Source: a bacterium
GTDB lineage: Bacteria > Lernaellota > Lernaellaia > JACKCT01
Direction: 5' to 3'
Length of the DNA: 64,000 bases
Assembly (NCBI GenBank): GCA_019912885.1
Contig: JAIOHV010000006.1
Coordinates: forward strand, 62,001-126,000
Part shown: positions 39,991-48,407 of the stretch, one piece after another
Numbering within the stretch: position 1 is the first letter of the stretch
Layout: every line of letters begins with the position of its first letter
Position numbers and translations under genes: made by a program
The notes under the pieces: generated by a model
Told to the model about the DNA's origin: nothing
The model's input: the letters and a program-made list of their open reading frames with translations, nothing else
The model's database searches: none

Positions 39991-40305
39991 ATGAGACCTC
40001 GAATCAACGTCCAGGACCAGTTTCTCAACCAGGCCCGCCGGGAGCGCATCAAGATCACCATGGAGCTGACCGACGGCCAGAAAATCCATGGCACGATCAA
40101 GAGCTTCGACAACTATTGCGTTGTGCTCGACGGCGACAAATTCCACCTCATTTACAAGCACGCGATCACCAACGTGAACGTCCCGGCCGGAAGCAAGATG
40201 GCGCAGATCTTCGGCGAAGGCGCAAGCCAGAGCTCGTACGATCGCGGCGACCGCCCGGATCCACGGTCCGATCGCGCGCCGAAGGGGCCCTCCCATAGCG
40301 AGTGA
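39991..40305 (+). CDS. hfq: RNA chaperone Hfq
   Basis: 104 aa with a strong AAAGGAGG site. The Sm1 motif spans VQDQFLNQARRERIKI to SFDNYCVVLDGDKF, and Sm2 is YKHAITNVNV. The C-terminal tail (about 35 residues) is polar and ends in acidic/basic repeats. It binds small RNAs and mRNAs. hflX overlaps its end, as in many proteobacteria. Confidence 0.95.
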   Translation: MRPRINVQDQFLNQARRERIKITMELTDGQKIHGTIKSFDNYCVVLDGDKFHLIYKHAITNVNVPAGSKMAQIFGEGASQSSYDRGDRPDPRSDRAPKGPSHSE

Positions 40306-41581
40306 TCGCAAAGTCGAATCGAGCGGCCCCGCCGATGGCCGCGTCAAAAGCGCCCTGCTCGTCGGTTCGCGGCGGCAGGGCGTTCCCGCGTTCGTCGCCG
40401 ACGAGCATCTCGACGAATTGGCCGAACTCGTGCGTTCGGCGGGCGGCGAGGTGGCCGACCGCGTCATGTGCGAGCTGCGCCGCGTTGTGCCCGCGACCTT
40501 CATCGGGCGCGGCAAGGTCGAGCAGATCGCCGCGGACGCCGAGGCGGCCGGGGCGGACTTCGTGGTCTTTGACGACGAGCTTTCCCCGTCCCAGCAACGC
40601 AATCTCGAGGAAAAGCTCGGCCGCATGGTCATGGACCGCACGGGGCTGATCCTCGATATCTTCGCCATGCGCGCGCGCACGACCGAGGGCAAGTTGCAGG
40701 TGGAGCTGGCGCAGCTTGAATATCTGCTGCCGCGATTGCGCGGCATGTGGACGCATCTGTCGCGCCAGGGCGCGGGCATCGGAACGCGCGGCCCTGGCGA
40801 AACCGAGCTCGAAACCGACCGCCGCCGCATCCTCGCGCACATCGCGCACGCCAAGCAGCGCCTCGAGAAGGTTCGCCGCACGCGCGATCTGCATCGCAAG
40901 TCGCGCCGGCGCGTGCCGTACGATTCGGCGAGCCTTGTCGGTTACACGAACGCGGGCAAGACGACGCTGTTCAACGCGCTGACGGGCGCCGAGGCGTTTG
41001 CCGCGGGCGCGCTGTTCGCCACGCTCGACCCGACGGTGCGCGAGTTGCACATCGACGAGGGCCCTCGCGTGCTGCTCTCGGATACGGTCGGTTTCATCCG
41101 CAAGCTCCCGCATCAGCTCGTCGAGGCCTTTCACGCGACGCTCGAGGAGGTGACGACCGCGGATTTTCTCATCCACGTCATCGACGCGTCCCACCCGTTC
41201 GCGGACGATCACATCGAGGCCGTCAACGGCGTGCTTCGCGAGCTCGACGCGGGGGACAAGGACGTCATCCACGTGCTCAACAAGATCGATCTCATCGGCG
41301 GTGCGTCTCTGACGCGCTTGACACGCACGCTTTCGTCCGCGGTGATGGTGTCGGCGCGAACGGGCGAGGGCCTCGATGCGCTTCGCCATCAGATCGCCCG
41401 CCGCGCACGGAGAAACCGCAGCCTGGTGACCTTCGACCTCCCGATTTCGGAAAAGGGCCTGCTTGGGGAGGTGCATCGCGCGGGCGCCGTCGTCAACGAG
41501 ACCTACGGCGAAGGGCGGGTGCGCATCGAGGCGTGGGTGCCGGCGCATCTGGCCGGCCGGCTCGCGGAGTACCGCCGATGA
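40295..41581 (+). CDS. hflX: Ribosome-associated GTPase HflX, start codon unusual
   Basis: About 428 aa if started at 40295. The N-terminal domain (SALLVGSRRQG... FIGRGKVEQIAADA) is the HflX signature, followed by GPGETELETDRRRI, then the G domain with GYTNAGKTTLFN, LSDTVGFIRKLP and NKID. The frame is open from 40178 and has no ATG, GTG or TTG before the conserved N-terminal strand; the best-placed codon is ATA at 40295, which overlaps the hfq stop. The first TTG (40418) would delete the beginning of the HflX domain. It splits stalled ribosomes. Confidence 0.9.
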   Translation: MASDRKVESSGPADGRVKSALLVGSRRQGVPAFVADEHLDELAELVRSAGGEVADRVMCELRRVVPATFIGRGKVEQIAADAEAAGADFVVFDDELSPSQQRNLEEKLGRMVMDRTGLILDIFAMRARTTEGKLQVELAQLEYLLPRLRGMWTHLSRQGAGIGTRGPGETELETDRRRILAHIAHAKQRLEKVRRTRDLHRKSRRRVPYDSASLVGYTNAGKTTLFNALTGAEAFAAGALFATLDPTVRELHIDEGPRVLLSDTVGFIRKLPHQLVEAFHATLEEVTTADFLIHVIDASHPFADDHIEAVNGVLRELDAGDKDVIHVLNKIDLIGGASLTRLTRTLSSAVMVSARTGEGLDALRHQIARRARRNRSLVTFDLPISEKGLLGEVHRAGAVVNETYGEGRVRIEAWVPAHLAGRLAEYRR

Positions 41582-42687
41582 AAATGACCGCCGCCGCCGC
41601 CGGAATATTCACGGCCATCGCCTTCATTTGCGCGACGGCGTTCGCGGGCGGCATCGCGATCCATCCGGGGCTGGGGCGAGCGAAAATCGAGCACCGGAAC
41701 CTGCCCGCCGCGCGCGCCGAGGCCCTACGCCTCGCGATGCGCAACGCGCTCGATGTCGCGATCGCAGGCTCGGTGCCCGGCATCGAATACGAGAAAAAAC
41801 GAAGGCTCGTCGAGAAGAGCCTGTTGCGCCGGCCCGCGCCCTATATCGTTTCGTATGAGACGATCAAGGACGAGCACGACGACGAATTTTACGAAATCGG
41901 CATCGAGGCGCGATTCGACGTGGATCGCCTGCGCCGCGTGGTGGGCGAGCTTGGCGCCCCGGCCACGGCGGATTCCGGCGAGCGGCGCGCGCTGGTTGCG
42001 ATCGAGGCGGAAAAAAACAAGGAGCGGGAGCGCTTTTCGTTTCTCGAAAACGAGCTTGCCGAGCGCCTGGCGCTCGCGGGGTTCGACATCGCATCGGGCG
42101 AGATCGGCAAGGATTTTCTCGCCGACGAAACCCTCCGAACGGCGCTGCGCGGCGATTTCGACGCCGCCGCCGAAAAGCGGGACGTTCTTGGCGTGCGTTT
42201 CCTTCTGATCGGTTCGGGCGATTTTCGCCACCCGACGGATAATTGTCCGCGTGACGTGACGCTGTTTTTCGTCGATCTGCGCGCGCGCGAGGTGCTGCAC
42301 AAGCTGGCCTATCGCCTGAAGCCCGAAGCGCCGTGCGACGAAGCCGCGCGCGAGGCCGCGGCGGAGATATTCGAGGGCCTGGCCCCGGTCATCGGCAAGA
42401 AAAACCTGCTTGCGCCGCTATCGGCCGGCACGACCACCGTGGTCTTCACCGGCGTGCGCGATTTCGCGGATATCGTTCGCCTGCGCGAAGGAATCCGGTC
42501 GATCGCGATCGTCAAGGACGCGCGCATGTCCGCCGTGGCCACGGGCGGCGTCGTGCGTTTCGTGATCGACCACGAAGGGGCGTCCGCGGAGCTCGAACGC
42601 GCCTTCAAGGACGTGAAATTCGCGGGGCTTTCGCTGAAAAAGCGGGAGACCGAGGACGGTCGATTGACATTTCGCGTGAATTACTGA
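41578..42687 (+). CDS. Exported protein of unknown function, FlgT-like layout
   Basis: 369 aa coupled to hflX by ATGA. A signal peptide (MKMTAAAAGIFTAIAFICATAFAGG) ends near residue 23. The first domain (AARAEALRLAMRNALDVAI, then VSYETIKDEHDDEFYEIGIEARFDV) resembles the N-terminal domain of FlgT and LPP20-like proteins. A central domain (LLIGSGDFRH...FVDLRAREVL) resembles the second alpha/beta domain of such proteins. No flagellar genes are near, so the link is structural only. Confidence 0.7.
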   Translation: MKMTAAAAGIFTAIAFICATAFAGGIAIHPGLGRAKIEHRNLPAARAEALRLAMRNALDVAIAGSVPGIEYEKKRRLVEKSLLRRPAPYIVSYETIKDEHDDEFYEIGIEARFDVDRLRRVVGELGAPATADSGERRALVAIEAEKNKERERFSFLENELAERLALAGFDIASGEIGKDFLADETLRTALRGDFDAAAEKRDVLGVRFLLIGSGDFRHPTDNCPRDVTLFFVDLRAREVLHKLAYRLKPEAPCDEAAREAAAEIFEGLAPVIGKKNLLAPLSAGTTTVVFTGVRDFADIVRLREGIRSIAIVKDARMSAVATGGVVRFVIDHEGASAELERAFKDVKFAGLSLKKRETEDGRLTFRVNY

Positions 42688-42699
42688 AATGGACCCCTG

Positions 42700-43029
42700 A
42701 TGCGACGATTCCTTCCGCTGATTTTCCTTTCGATCTTCGCGGCCGGCTGCGCGATGCCGTTTTCAGCGCCGCCTCGGCCGGCCTATGGCAAGCTGTTGCT
42801 CGACGTGGAGCCCGCGTCCGCCAGGGTGTGGCTTGACGGCGATTACATGGGCCGCGTCGAGCGTTTCGCCGGCCGCGGCCTCATGCTGGCGCCCGGCGCG
42901 CACGTGTTGCGTCTTGAGCATGACGATTTCGCGAGCGAAAAGCGCGAGGTCTTCGCGGCGACGGAACCGACCCTCGTCACGATCCGCATGCTGCCGCGCC
43001 CGGTCGCGCCCGAGCCGGCCGAAAAATGA
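42700..43029 (+). CDS. PEGA-domain lipoprotein
   Basis: 109 aa. The signal peptide ends in a lipobox (SIFAAGCA). The rest is a PEGA-type domain: LLLDVEPASARVWLDGDYMG, then GAHVLRLEHDDFASEKREV. Such domains are beta-rich and often bind surface polymers or proteins. It overlaps the next gene (ATGA). Confidence 0.85.
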   Translation: MRRFLPLIFLSIFAAGCAMPFSAPPRPAYGKLLLDVEPASARVWLDGDYMGRVERFAGRGLMLAPGAHVLRLEHDDFASEKREVFAATEPTLVTIRMLPRPVAPEPAEK

Positions 43030-44174
43030 CCGGCATTCCTTCGCGTTCCGCGCTCGGTTTTCTCGCGGAGATTTGGGCGAACCGCTGGATTAAGCTTGTC
43101 GTCTTTCTTTTGGCTCTCGGCGCCGCCGGCTGGGTCGTTCATCTGCTATGGCCGATCGTCAAGCTGTTCGTCATTGCCGTCGTGCTCGCCTATCTCTTTG
43201 ACCCGATGGCCGACAAGCTGCAGCGCGGAAAAATCTCGCGCACGATGTCGACGATCTATATCGCGCTCATCGTGGTTTTGAGCCTTGTCGCGGTGCTCGC
43301 GTGGATCGTGCCGTACATGATCTCAAGCGTGCAGCAGTTCGCGATGAACGTTCCGCGATACGTCGAGGACATTCAGCTCTGGGCGCAGCCTGTGTTGCAG
43401 CGGTTCATGTCCGGGCCGATTCCGCAGAGCCTTGACGAGTGGCGCGAGCGCCTCACGGGTCACGAAGCGCTGATCGGCAACGTCCTTCGCGAGGCGCCCG
43501 GGCAGATCGCGGCATGGATCGGCGGCGCGTTCACCGGCGTCGCGGGCTTCATCACCGCGATCCTCAGCGTCATCGTCGTGCCCGTCGCGTGGTTTTACCT
43601 GCTGCGAGATTTCGATCACCTGAAAATCGGCGCGGTCGGGCTTGTGCCGGAGCACCGGCGAGGGCCCGTCCTTGATATCGCCGGCGAGATCGACACCGTC
43701 ATCTCGAATTTCATGCGCGGGCAGTTCCTCGTGTGCCTGTTTCTGGCCTTCGTTTACGCGGTCGGCTTGCAGTTTGTCGCGGGTATACCGCTTGGTTTTG
43801 TCATCGGCCTTTTCGCGGGGCTGATCAGCTTCGTTCCCTATCTCGGGATGATCCTCGGCATCGGGCCGGCGCTCCTCCTCGCTTTCCTGGAATACAAGGA
43901 CGTCCTGCACCCCGCACTCGTCGTCGCCGTGTTTTCGTTCGGCCAGTTCATGGAGGCCAACGTCGTCACCCCGCGCATCATGGGCGAGAAGCTCGGCTTG
44001 CACCCGGTCACGGTGATCTTCGCCATCCTGATCTGGGGCAATCTGCTCGGCATCACCGGAATGATCATCGCCGTCCCGGTCACCGCGGTCATGAGCGTTT
44101 TCTGGCGCCGCGGTTTCAGGCGTTATCAGGACAGCCGGTTCTATCGCTTCGGAGCCGCGAAACCCGAGACGTGA
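43026..44174 (+). CDS. AI-2E family transporter (PerM-type permease)
   Basis: 382 aa with about seven to eight membrane segments. VVLAYLFDPMADKL near the N-terminus and the C-terminal GLISFVPYLGMILG and LILIWGNLLGITGMIIAVP-like blocks are family signatures. Members are probable ion or small-molecule exporters; the AI-2 role is known for one member only. It is coupled with the PEGA lipoprotein and, by 1 base, with the next gene. Confidence 0.92.
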   Translation: MTGIPSRSALGFLAEIWANRWIKLVVFLLALGAAGWVVHLLWPIVKLFVIAVVLAYLFDPMADKLQRGKISRTMSTIYIALIVVLSLVAVLAWIVPYMISSVQQFAMNVPRYVEDIQLWAQPVLQRFMSGPIPQSLDEWRERLTGHEALIGNVLREAPGQIAAWIGGAFTGVAGFITAILSVIVVPVAWFYLLRDFDHLKIGAVGLVPEHRRGPVLDIAGEIDTVISNFMRGQFLVCLFLAFVYAVGLQFVAGIPLGFVIGLFAGLISFVPYLGMILGIGPALLLAFLEYKDVLHPALVVAVFSFGQFMEANVVTPRIMGEKLGLHPVTVIFAILIWGNLLGITGMIIAVPVTAVMSVFWRRGFRRYQDSRFYRFGAAKPET

Positions 44175-45052
44175 TGCGGGCATTTGTACGAAGAACCGGG
44201 TATCTCCTTTTCGTGTTCGCCGCCGCCGCGGGCACGTTCGCCTGGCTTCAACACCGCGAGCGGGTTTTCGCCTGGGGCTACGACCTTGTGCACCGCTACC
44301 GCGAGAACATCGACGGCGTGCTTGCCGTCGCCGACGCGGGGTATTGGATGCCGCTCGCGCCGGGCGTCGAGCGTCGGGTCGTCCGCGTCACCCGGGGAGA
44401 TCGCTATCCGCTGAGTATTTACGCGGTGCGTTTTCATCCGAAAAAAATCCGCTTTGGCGTCGTCGCGCCGGACAAGGCGCGCATCGACGACGCGCCGATC
44501 GAGGAGCTGGTCGAGTCGGCCCGCGCCGTCGCGATGATCAACGGCCCGTTCTTCGCCAAGGATCGCAAGGCCGTGGGGCTGGTGATCGCGGCGGGCAAAA
44601 CGATCTCCGGATTCGCCCCCGCGAGCGACGACGAAGGCGTTTTTTTCGTGCGCGGCGGCGTCCCCCACCTCGCGCATCGCGACAACTTTCGCGAGCACGG
44701 CGTGACCGAGGCGGTGCAGTCCGGGCCGTGGCTCGTTCGCAACGGCGCGCCGCAAATGGATTTCCGCAACGCGGACCGCGTCACGCGGCGATCCGCCGTC
44801 GGCCGCGACGGGGCGGGGCATATCCTTTTCGTCGCGACCGACACCGTGATTTCCGGCATCACGCTTGGCGACCTCTCGCACCTGCTGGCCCTTCCGATCG
44901 GGCAGGGTGGCTTCGGGTGCGTCGACGCGCTCAACCTGGACGGCGGAACGAGCACGCAGCTTGTGCTCCGCACGCGGGACGACAATCACCTGGTCCGCGG
45001 ATTCGTCAACGTGCCGGTGTATCTCGCGGCATTCGACGCCGGCGCCCGCTAA
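44174..45052 (+). CDS. Phosphodiester glycosidase (NAGPA) family exported protein
   Basis: 292 aa with an N-terminal signal anchor (about residues 8-27). The NAGPA signatures are AVAMINGPFFAKDRKAVGL, EAVQSGPWLVRNG, SAVGRDGAGHILFVATD, and CVDALNLDGGTSTQLVLR near the C-terminus. Family members cleave sugar-1-phosphodiester bonds; in bacteria the usual role is in the periplasm with cell-wall or surface polymers. Membrane-anchored, facing out. Confidence 0.9.
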   Translation: MRAFVRRTGYLLFVFAAAAGTFAWLQHRERVFAWGYDLVHRYRENIDGVLAVADAGYWMPLAPGVERRVVRVTRGDRYPLSIYAVRFHPKKIRFGVVAPDKARIDDAPIEELVESARAVAMINGPFFAKDRKAVGLVIAAGKTISGFAPASDDEGVFFVRGGVPHLAHRDNFREHGVTEAVQSGPWLVRNGAPQMDFRNADRVTRRSAVGRDGAGHILFVATDTVISGITLGDLSHLLALPIGQGGFGCVDALNLDGGTSTQLVLRTRDDNHLVRGFVNVPVYLAAFDAGAR

Positions 45053-45143
45053 GCCCGACAATCGACAATTCGATCGGGAATTCGTTTACACCCGGCCTTC
45101 GATTGTGCTATTTCCGAACGCGCCGAAAGGCGGCGGCGCGCAC

Positions 45144-45836
45144 GTGGAACACCTCGAAATTCTGAAAAACGTGTTCATTTTTTCGGGGTTCGACCTCGAC
45201 GAGCTGGCCCGCATCCAGGCGCTAGCGGTGGAAGAGAGTTTCGCGAAGGGCGCGGCGATCTTTTGGGAGGGAGATCCGCCGACGCACGTCGTCGTCGTCA
45301 TCAAGGGCAAGGTCAAGCTCTTCAAGCAATCGCGCTCGGGCAAGGACACGATCCTGCGCATCGTCGACGCCGGCGAGACGCTCGGTGACGTGGCGGTGTT
45401 TGACGGCCGGCCGTATTCCAGCTCCGCCAAGGCGATGACCGCCGCGACCATCCTGAAGATCCCGCGCGCGGAATACCTCGACATGGTGAAGCGCCGGACC
45501 GATGTCACCTACGAGATCATCCTCGAGTTCGCGCGTCAGATTCGCGAGGCGCAGGAGGTCATCCAGAACCTCGCGGTGGAGCGCGTGGAGCGTCGCATCG
45601 TGCACCTGCTTCTCAAGCTGGGCGACCGCGCTGGCCGCGCCGACGGCGCCAACCGCGTGCGGATTCCGTTCGCGCTGACAAGGCAGGACATCTCCGAGAT
45701 GGTCGGCAGCACCGTGGAGACAACCATCCGCATCCTCTCGCGCATGACCAAGGACGGCCTCATCGAAACGAAAGGCCGATCGATCATCCTGAACGACATC
45801 AACGCGCTCCGGTCGTTACCGGACGACGCGCTCTAG
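45144..45836 (+). CDS. Crp/Fnr family transcriptional regulator
   Basis: 230 aa from a GTG at 45144; an in-frame GTG at 45105 is an alternative. The cyclic-nucleotide-binding fold covers about 1-120 (FWEGDPPTHVVVVIKGKVKLF, GETLGDVAVFDGRPYSSSA). The C-terminal winged helix has LTRQDISEMVGSTVETTIRILSRM. No N-terminal Cys cluster for an FNR iron-sulfur centre is seen, and the Arg/Ser cAMP contacts are not obvious. It precedes a ferritin-like protein by 8 bases, so it may sense redox stress. Confidence 0.93.
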   Translation: MEHLEILKNVFIFSGFDLDELARIQALAVEESFAKGAAIFWEGDPPTHVVVVIKGKVKLFKQSRSGKDTILRIVDAGETLGDVAVFDGRPYSSSAKAMTAATILKIPRAEYLDMVKRRTDVTYEIILEFARQIREAQEVIQNLAVERVERRIVHLLLKLGDRAGRADGANRVRIPFALTRQDISEMVGSTVETTIRILSRMTKDGLIETKGRSIILNDINALRSLPDDAL

Positions 45837-45844
45837 GAGACGGC

Positions 45845-46312
45845 GTGGCCGAGATCTTCGATTTGCCCGCGATGATAAAAAAGTCGATCAACCGCGAGCG
45901 CATTTCGTTCGCCCTTTATCGCGGATGGGAGGGCCGATTCGCCGACGACGCGGCCAATCGCATGGCGCGCATGCTGGCGCGCGAGGAAGAAGGGCACGTG
46001 AAGATGCTCGAGATGACGCTGGCCGACGGCAAGCTCGAACGCCTGGGGAAGCGCGCCGTCAAACCGCGCACCGGGCCGGTGCCGCGCGTGCCGGAGGTCG
46101 ATGAGTTGACGGAAAATTCCACCGCGCGCGAGGTCGTGGCGTACGCGATCGGCCACGAGGATCGCGCGATTCGCTACTACGCCCGCTATCTCGATGTCTT
46201 TCGCGACACGCCGCTCCAGGAGTTCTTCCGGCGCATGGTGCGCGAGGAAGAAACGCACAAGGACCGGCTGGAGAACGTCTTTCTCAAGGAATTCGGCGGC
46301 CGCAGGGCTTGA
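45845..46312 (+). CDS. Rubrerythrin-type ferritin-like protein
   Basis: 155 aa, GTG start. A four-helix ferritin-like fold is suggested by two metal motifs: MLAREEEGHVKMLE and later AIGHEDRAIRYYARY with REEETHKDRLE. No rubredoxin domain is present. Diiron proteins of this kind use peroxide or store iron. It sits behind the Crp/Fnr gene and ends 6 bases before the convergent two-component operon. Confidence 0.88.
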   Translation: MAEIFDLPAMIKKSINRERISFALYRGWEGRFADDAANRMARMLAREEEGHVKMLEMTLADGKLERLGKRAVKPRTGPVPRVPEVDELTENSTAREVVAYAIGHEDRAIRYYARYLDVFRDTPLQEFFRRMVREEETHKDRLENVFLKEFGGRRA

Positions 46313-46318
46313 TCGCCC

Positions 46319-47352
46319 TCAGACCCCCGCCGGTTTCGCGCCCGGAAATTCGATCCGAAACTCGACCCCGCCGCTTTCCGCGACTTGCGTCGATATTGTC
46401 GCGCCGCCTCGCGTCAGAAGTTGGTACGCGATCGCCAGCGACAAATCCAGACGCACCATGTCGCCGCTGTTCTTCCGGGCTACCTCGAGGCGCGGATCGA
46501 ACAGATGCGGCAACTCGTCGGACGTCGCCGCCGCGTCGGGATTCACCGCGCTCAGCCGCACGCGCTTGTCGTCGGCCTCGGCGCTGACCGAAAGGCGCGA
46601 TCGCCGGTCCGCCGAATCCTTCATTTTGGAGAGATAAAGCAGCAGCGCGCAAACGGACGCGCGCAGATCGTCGGGGGAGAACCGGACAAACAGGCCGGCC
46701 GGGATCGACGTGACGACATTCCGGACGCCTTGGCCGCCAAGGGCGTTGACGCACCCGGCGACGAACGGCGCCAGTTCGATCTCGCCGACGTTCCTTGGCG
46801 CTTCAGACTGAGCCAGGCGCGAAAATCCCTTGACGAGGTCGCCGATCCGGCGGACGCCTTCCATGATGTCGTCCACCATGCCGGCGACGTCGTGGATGAG
46901 CCGGTCGATGTCTTTGTGTTCCGTGGGGGGCACGAGCGCATCCGCGACGCCGCCCGCGTCTGGCACCGGCAGGGCGCGAAGGTATTCCGCGGCGCTCTTG
47001 GCGGCGAGCCACAAGCCTCCGATCTTCGAGCTGTAGTCGCGGATGGCGCTGATGTTGCCCATCACGACAAGCAGCGGGTTGTTGATTTCGTGCGCGACAT
47101 ACCCGGCCAGCCGGCTCGCCACGCCGGCCTTTTCCGCGCGGACAAGCCGATCCTGCGTACGCACCAGCTCATCGACCTTCTCGGAGAGCTCCTCGTACAG
47201 GCGCGCGTTGTCGAAGGCGAGCGCGATCTGATTGGCGAAAACGGTCCCGCGTTGCAGTTCGGACGCGAGAAAATCCGGTTGGCTCGCGCGGCGCACGACA
47301 ACGAGCGATCCGATCCGTTGATCGCGGCTGACAAGGGGGTAGGCGAGCCCGA
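46319..47352 (-). pseudogene. 3' part of a frameshifted hybrid regulator: GAF end, histidine-kinase dimerisation domain and degenerate ATPase
   Basis: This reading frame continues the gene that starts at 48018 after a one-base frameshift near 47349. It encodes the end of a GAF domain (GLAYPLVSRDQRIGSLVVV, ANQIALAFDNARLY), a coiled coil and a HisKA helix with the phospho-acceptor His (LAGYVAHEINNPLLVVMG). The catalytic domain is degraded: the N-box reads CALLLYLSKMK and no DxGxG or GxGxG loops are visible. It has no ribosome-binding site of its own here. Confidence 0.75.
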
Positions 47353-48018
47353 ACCGATTTCGCCGAAATCCAGGTCGGCGACGCCGGTCGTCGTCACGCG
47401 CAGCGGCGCGGACGAGTCGGCGGCCAGGTGGTTGAGCGCGGCGAGAGCGGCGCCGGAGATTTCCGGGACCTCGCTTCCGAAATGAATGGTTCGCGGCACG
47501 GCGTCCGCGTCGCCCGGCACAAGCCAGGCCACATCGGCCTTCAGAACCGAAACCGCGAGCCGGATGACGATCGAGACCAGTTCGCCGGTGTCGAGCGTAT
47601 CGAGAATGGCGCGGCTGGCCTCGTACAGCGCGACGACGCCTTGCAGATGGCTTTTTTCCATCGCGCGTTCGAGCAGCGTTTTCAGCTCGTCCAGGTTGAA
47701 CGGCTTCTGGATGTAGTCGTAAGCGCCGCGTTTCATGCACGCGACGGCCGTTTCGACCGTGGCGAATCCCGTCGCGACGATGATCTCGAGATCGGGGTCG
47801 ATCTTGCGCAACGCCTCCACGGTAGCGACGCCGTCCATCCCGTGCATCTTCAGATCGGTGATGGCCAGGTCGAACTTCCGGCGCTTGACGGCCTCGACGG
47901 CGGCATAGCCGCTCTCCGCGGTTTCGACCTCGAAGTTTTCCTGCGTCAACTCGAAGGCGAGCAGGTCGCGGATTCCGGGTTCGTCGTCAATGACAAGAAC
48001 GCTGGCTGTCGTATTCAT
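47062..48018 (-). CDS. 5' part of a frameshifted hybrid regulator: receiver and GAF domains
   Basis: The protein starts at MNTTASVLVIDDE (ATG at 48018, overlapping the stop of the upstream receiver gene). Receiver domain: DD in the first strand, Asp in LAITDLKMHGMDG, Lys in YIQKPFN. A GAF-like domain follows (LYEASRAILDTLDTGELVSI to VADLDFGEIG). After 47350 the frame turns into a nonsense Ser/Arg-rich tail up to 47062. One extra G in the GGG run at 47348-47350 would restore GSGLAYPLV and join it to the kinase part. Confidence 0.8.
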   Translation of the reverse strand: MNTTASVLVIDDEPGIRDLLAFELTQENFEVETAESGYAAVEAVKRRKFDLAITDLKMHGMDGVATVEALRKIDPDLEIIVATGFATVETAVACMKRGAYDYIQKPFNLDELKTLLERAMEKSHLQGVVALYEASRAILDTLDTGELVSIVIRLAVSVLKADVAWLVPGDADAVPRTIHFGSEVPEISGAALAALNHLAADSSAPLRVTTTGVADLDFGEIGSGSPTPLSAAINGSDRSLSCAARANRIFSRPNCNAGPFSPIRSRSPSTTRACTRSSPRRSMSWCVRRIGLSARKRPAWRAGWPGMSRTKSTTRCLS

Positions 48019-48407
48019 GCGGTCGCTCGCTTTTCGGGGGATGTCGCCAGGGCGTCGGCGACAAGTTTGCGGAGATCGCCAAGGACGAACGGCTTGGTGA
48101 GGTAGATGATGTCGGAAATCCCGGCCGGCGCCTGCGCCCGTTGTTCCGGGCACAATCCGCCGCTGACGATGATGATTTTCTGATCGGTGCGCATCTCGAG
48201 AACGTTCTTCAACGTCTCGCGTCCATCCATGCGCGGCATCTGCATGTCGAGGACGACAAGGTCAAACGGCTGCCGTCGAAGCGCTTCGAGAGCCGCAAGC
48301 CCGTCGTGCACCGCGACGATCTCGTACCCCAACGGCGAAAGGACGATACGATACAGCTCCCGGATACCGGCTTCGTCGTCCGCGATCAGGATGCGCCTTG
48401 CCGTCAT
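48015..48407 (-). CDS. Single-domain response regulator
   Basis: 130 aa. A receiver domain only: ILIADDEAGIREL, phospho-acceptor Asp in LVVLDMQMPRMDG, Lys in YLTKPFV. No DNA-binding output. It lies between the sensor kinase (ATGA overlap at 48404-48407) and the hybrid gene (ATGA overlap), so it is probably the phosphate relay or CheY-like output of the kinase. Confidence 0.93.
   Translation of the reverse strand: MTARRILIADDEAGIRELYRIVLSPLGYEIVAVHDGLAALEALRRQPFDLVVLDMQMPRMDGRETLKNVLEMRTDQKIIIVSGGLCPEQRAQAPAGISDIIYLTKPFVLGDLRKLVADALATSPEKRATA

Noticed and set aside
47062-47360. Programmed ribosomal frameshifting in the hybrid regulator
   Set aside because: No slippery heptamer with a downstream pseudoknot was recognised at the GGG run; simple mutation or error is more likely.
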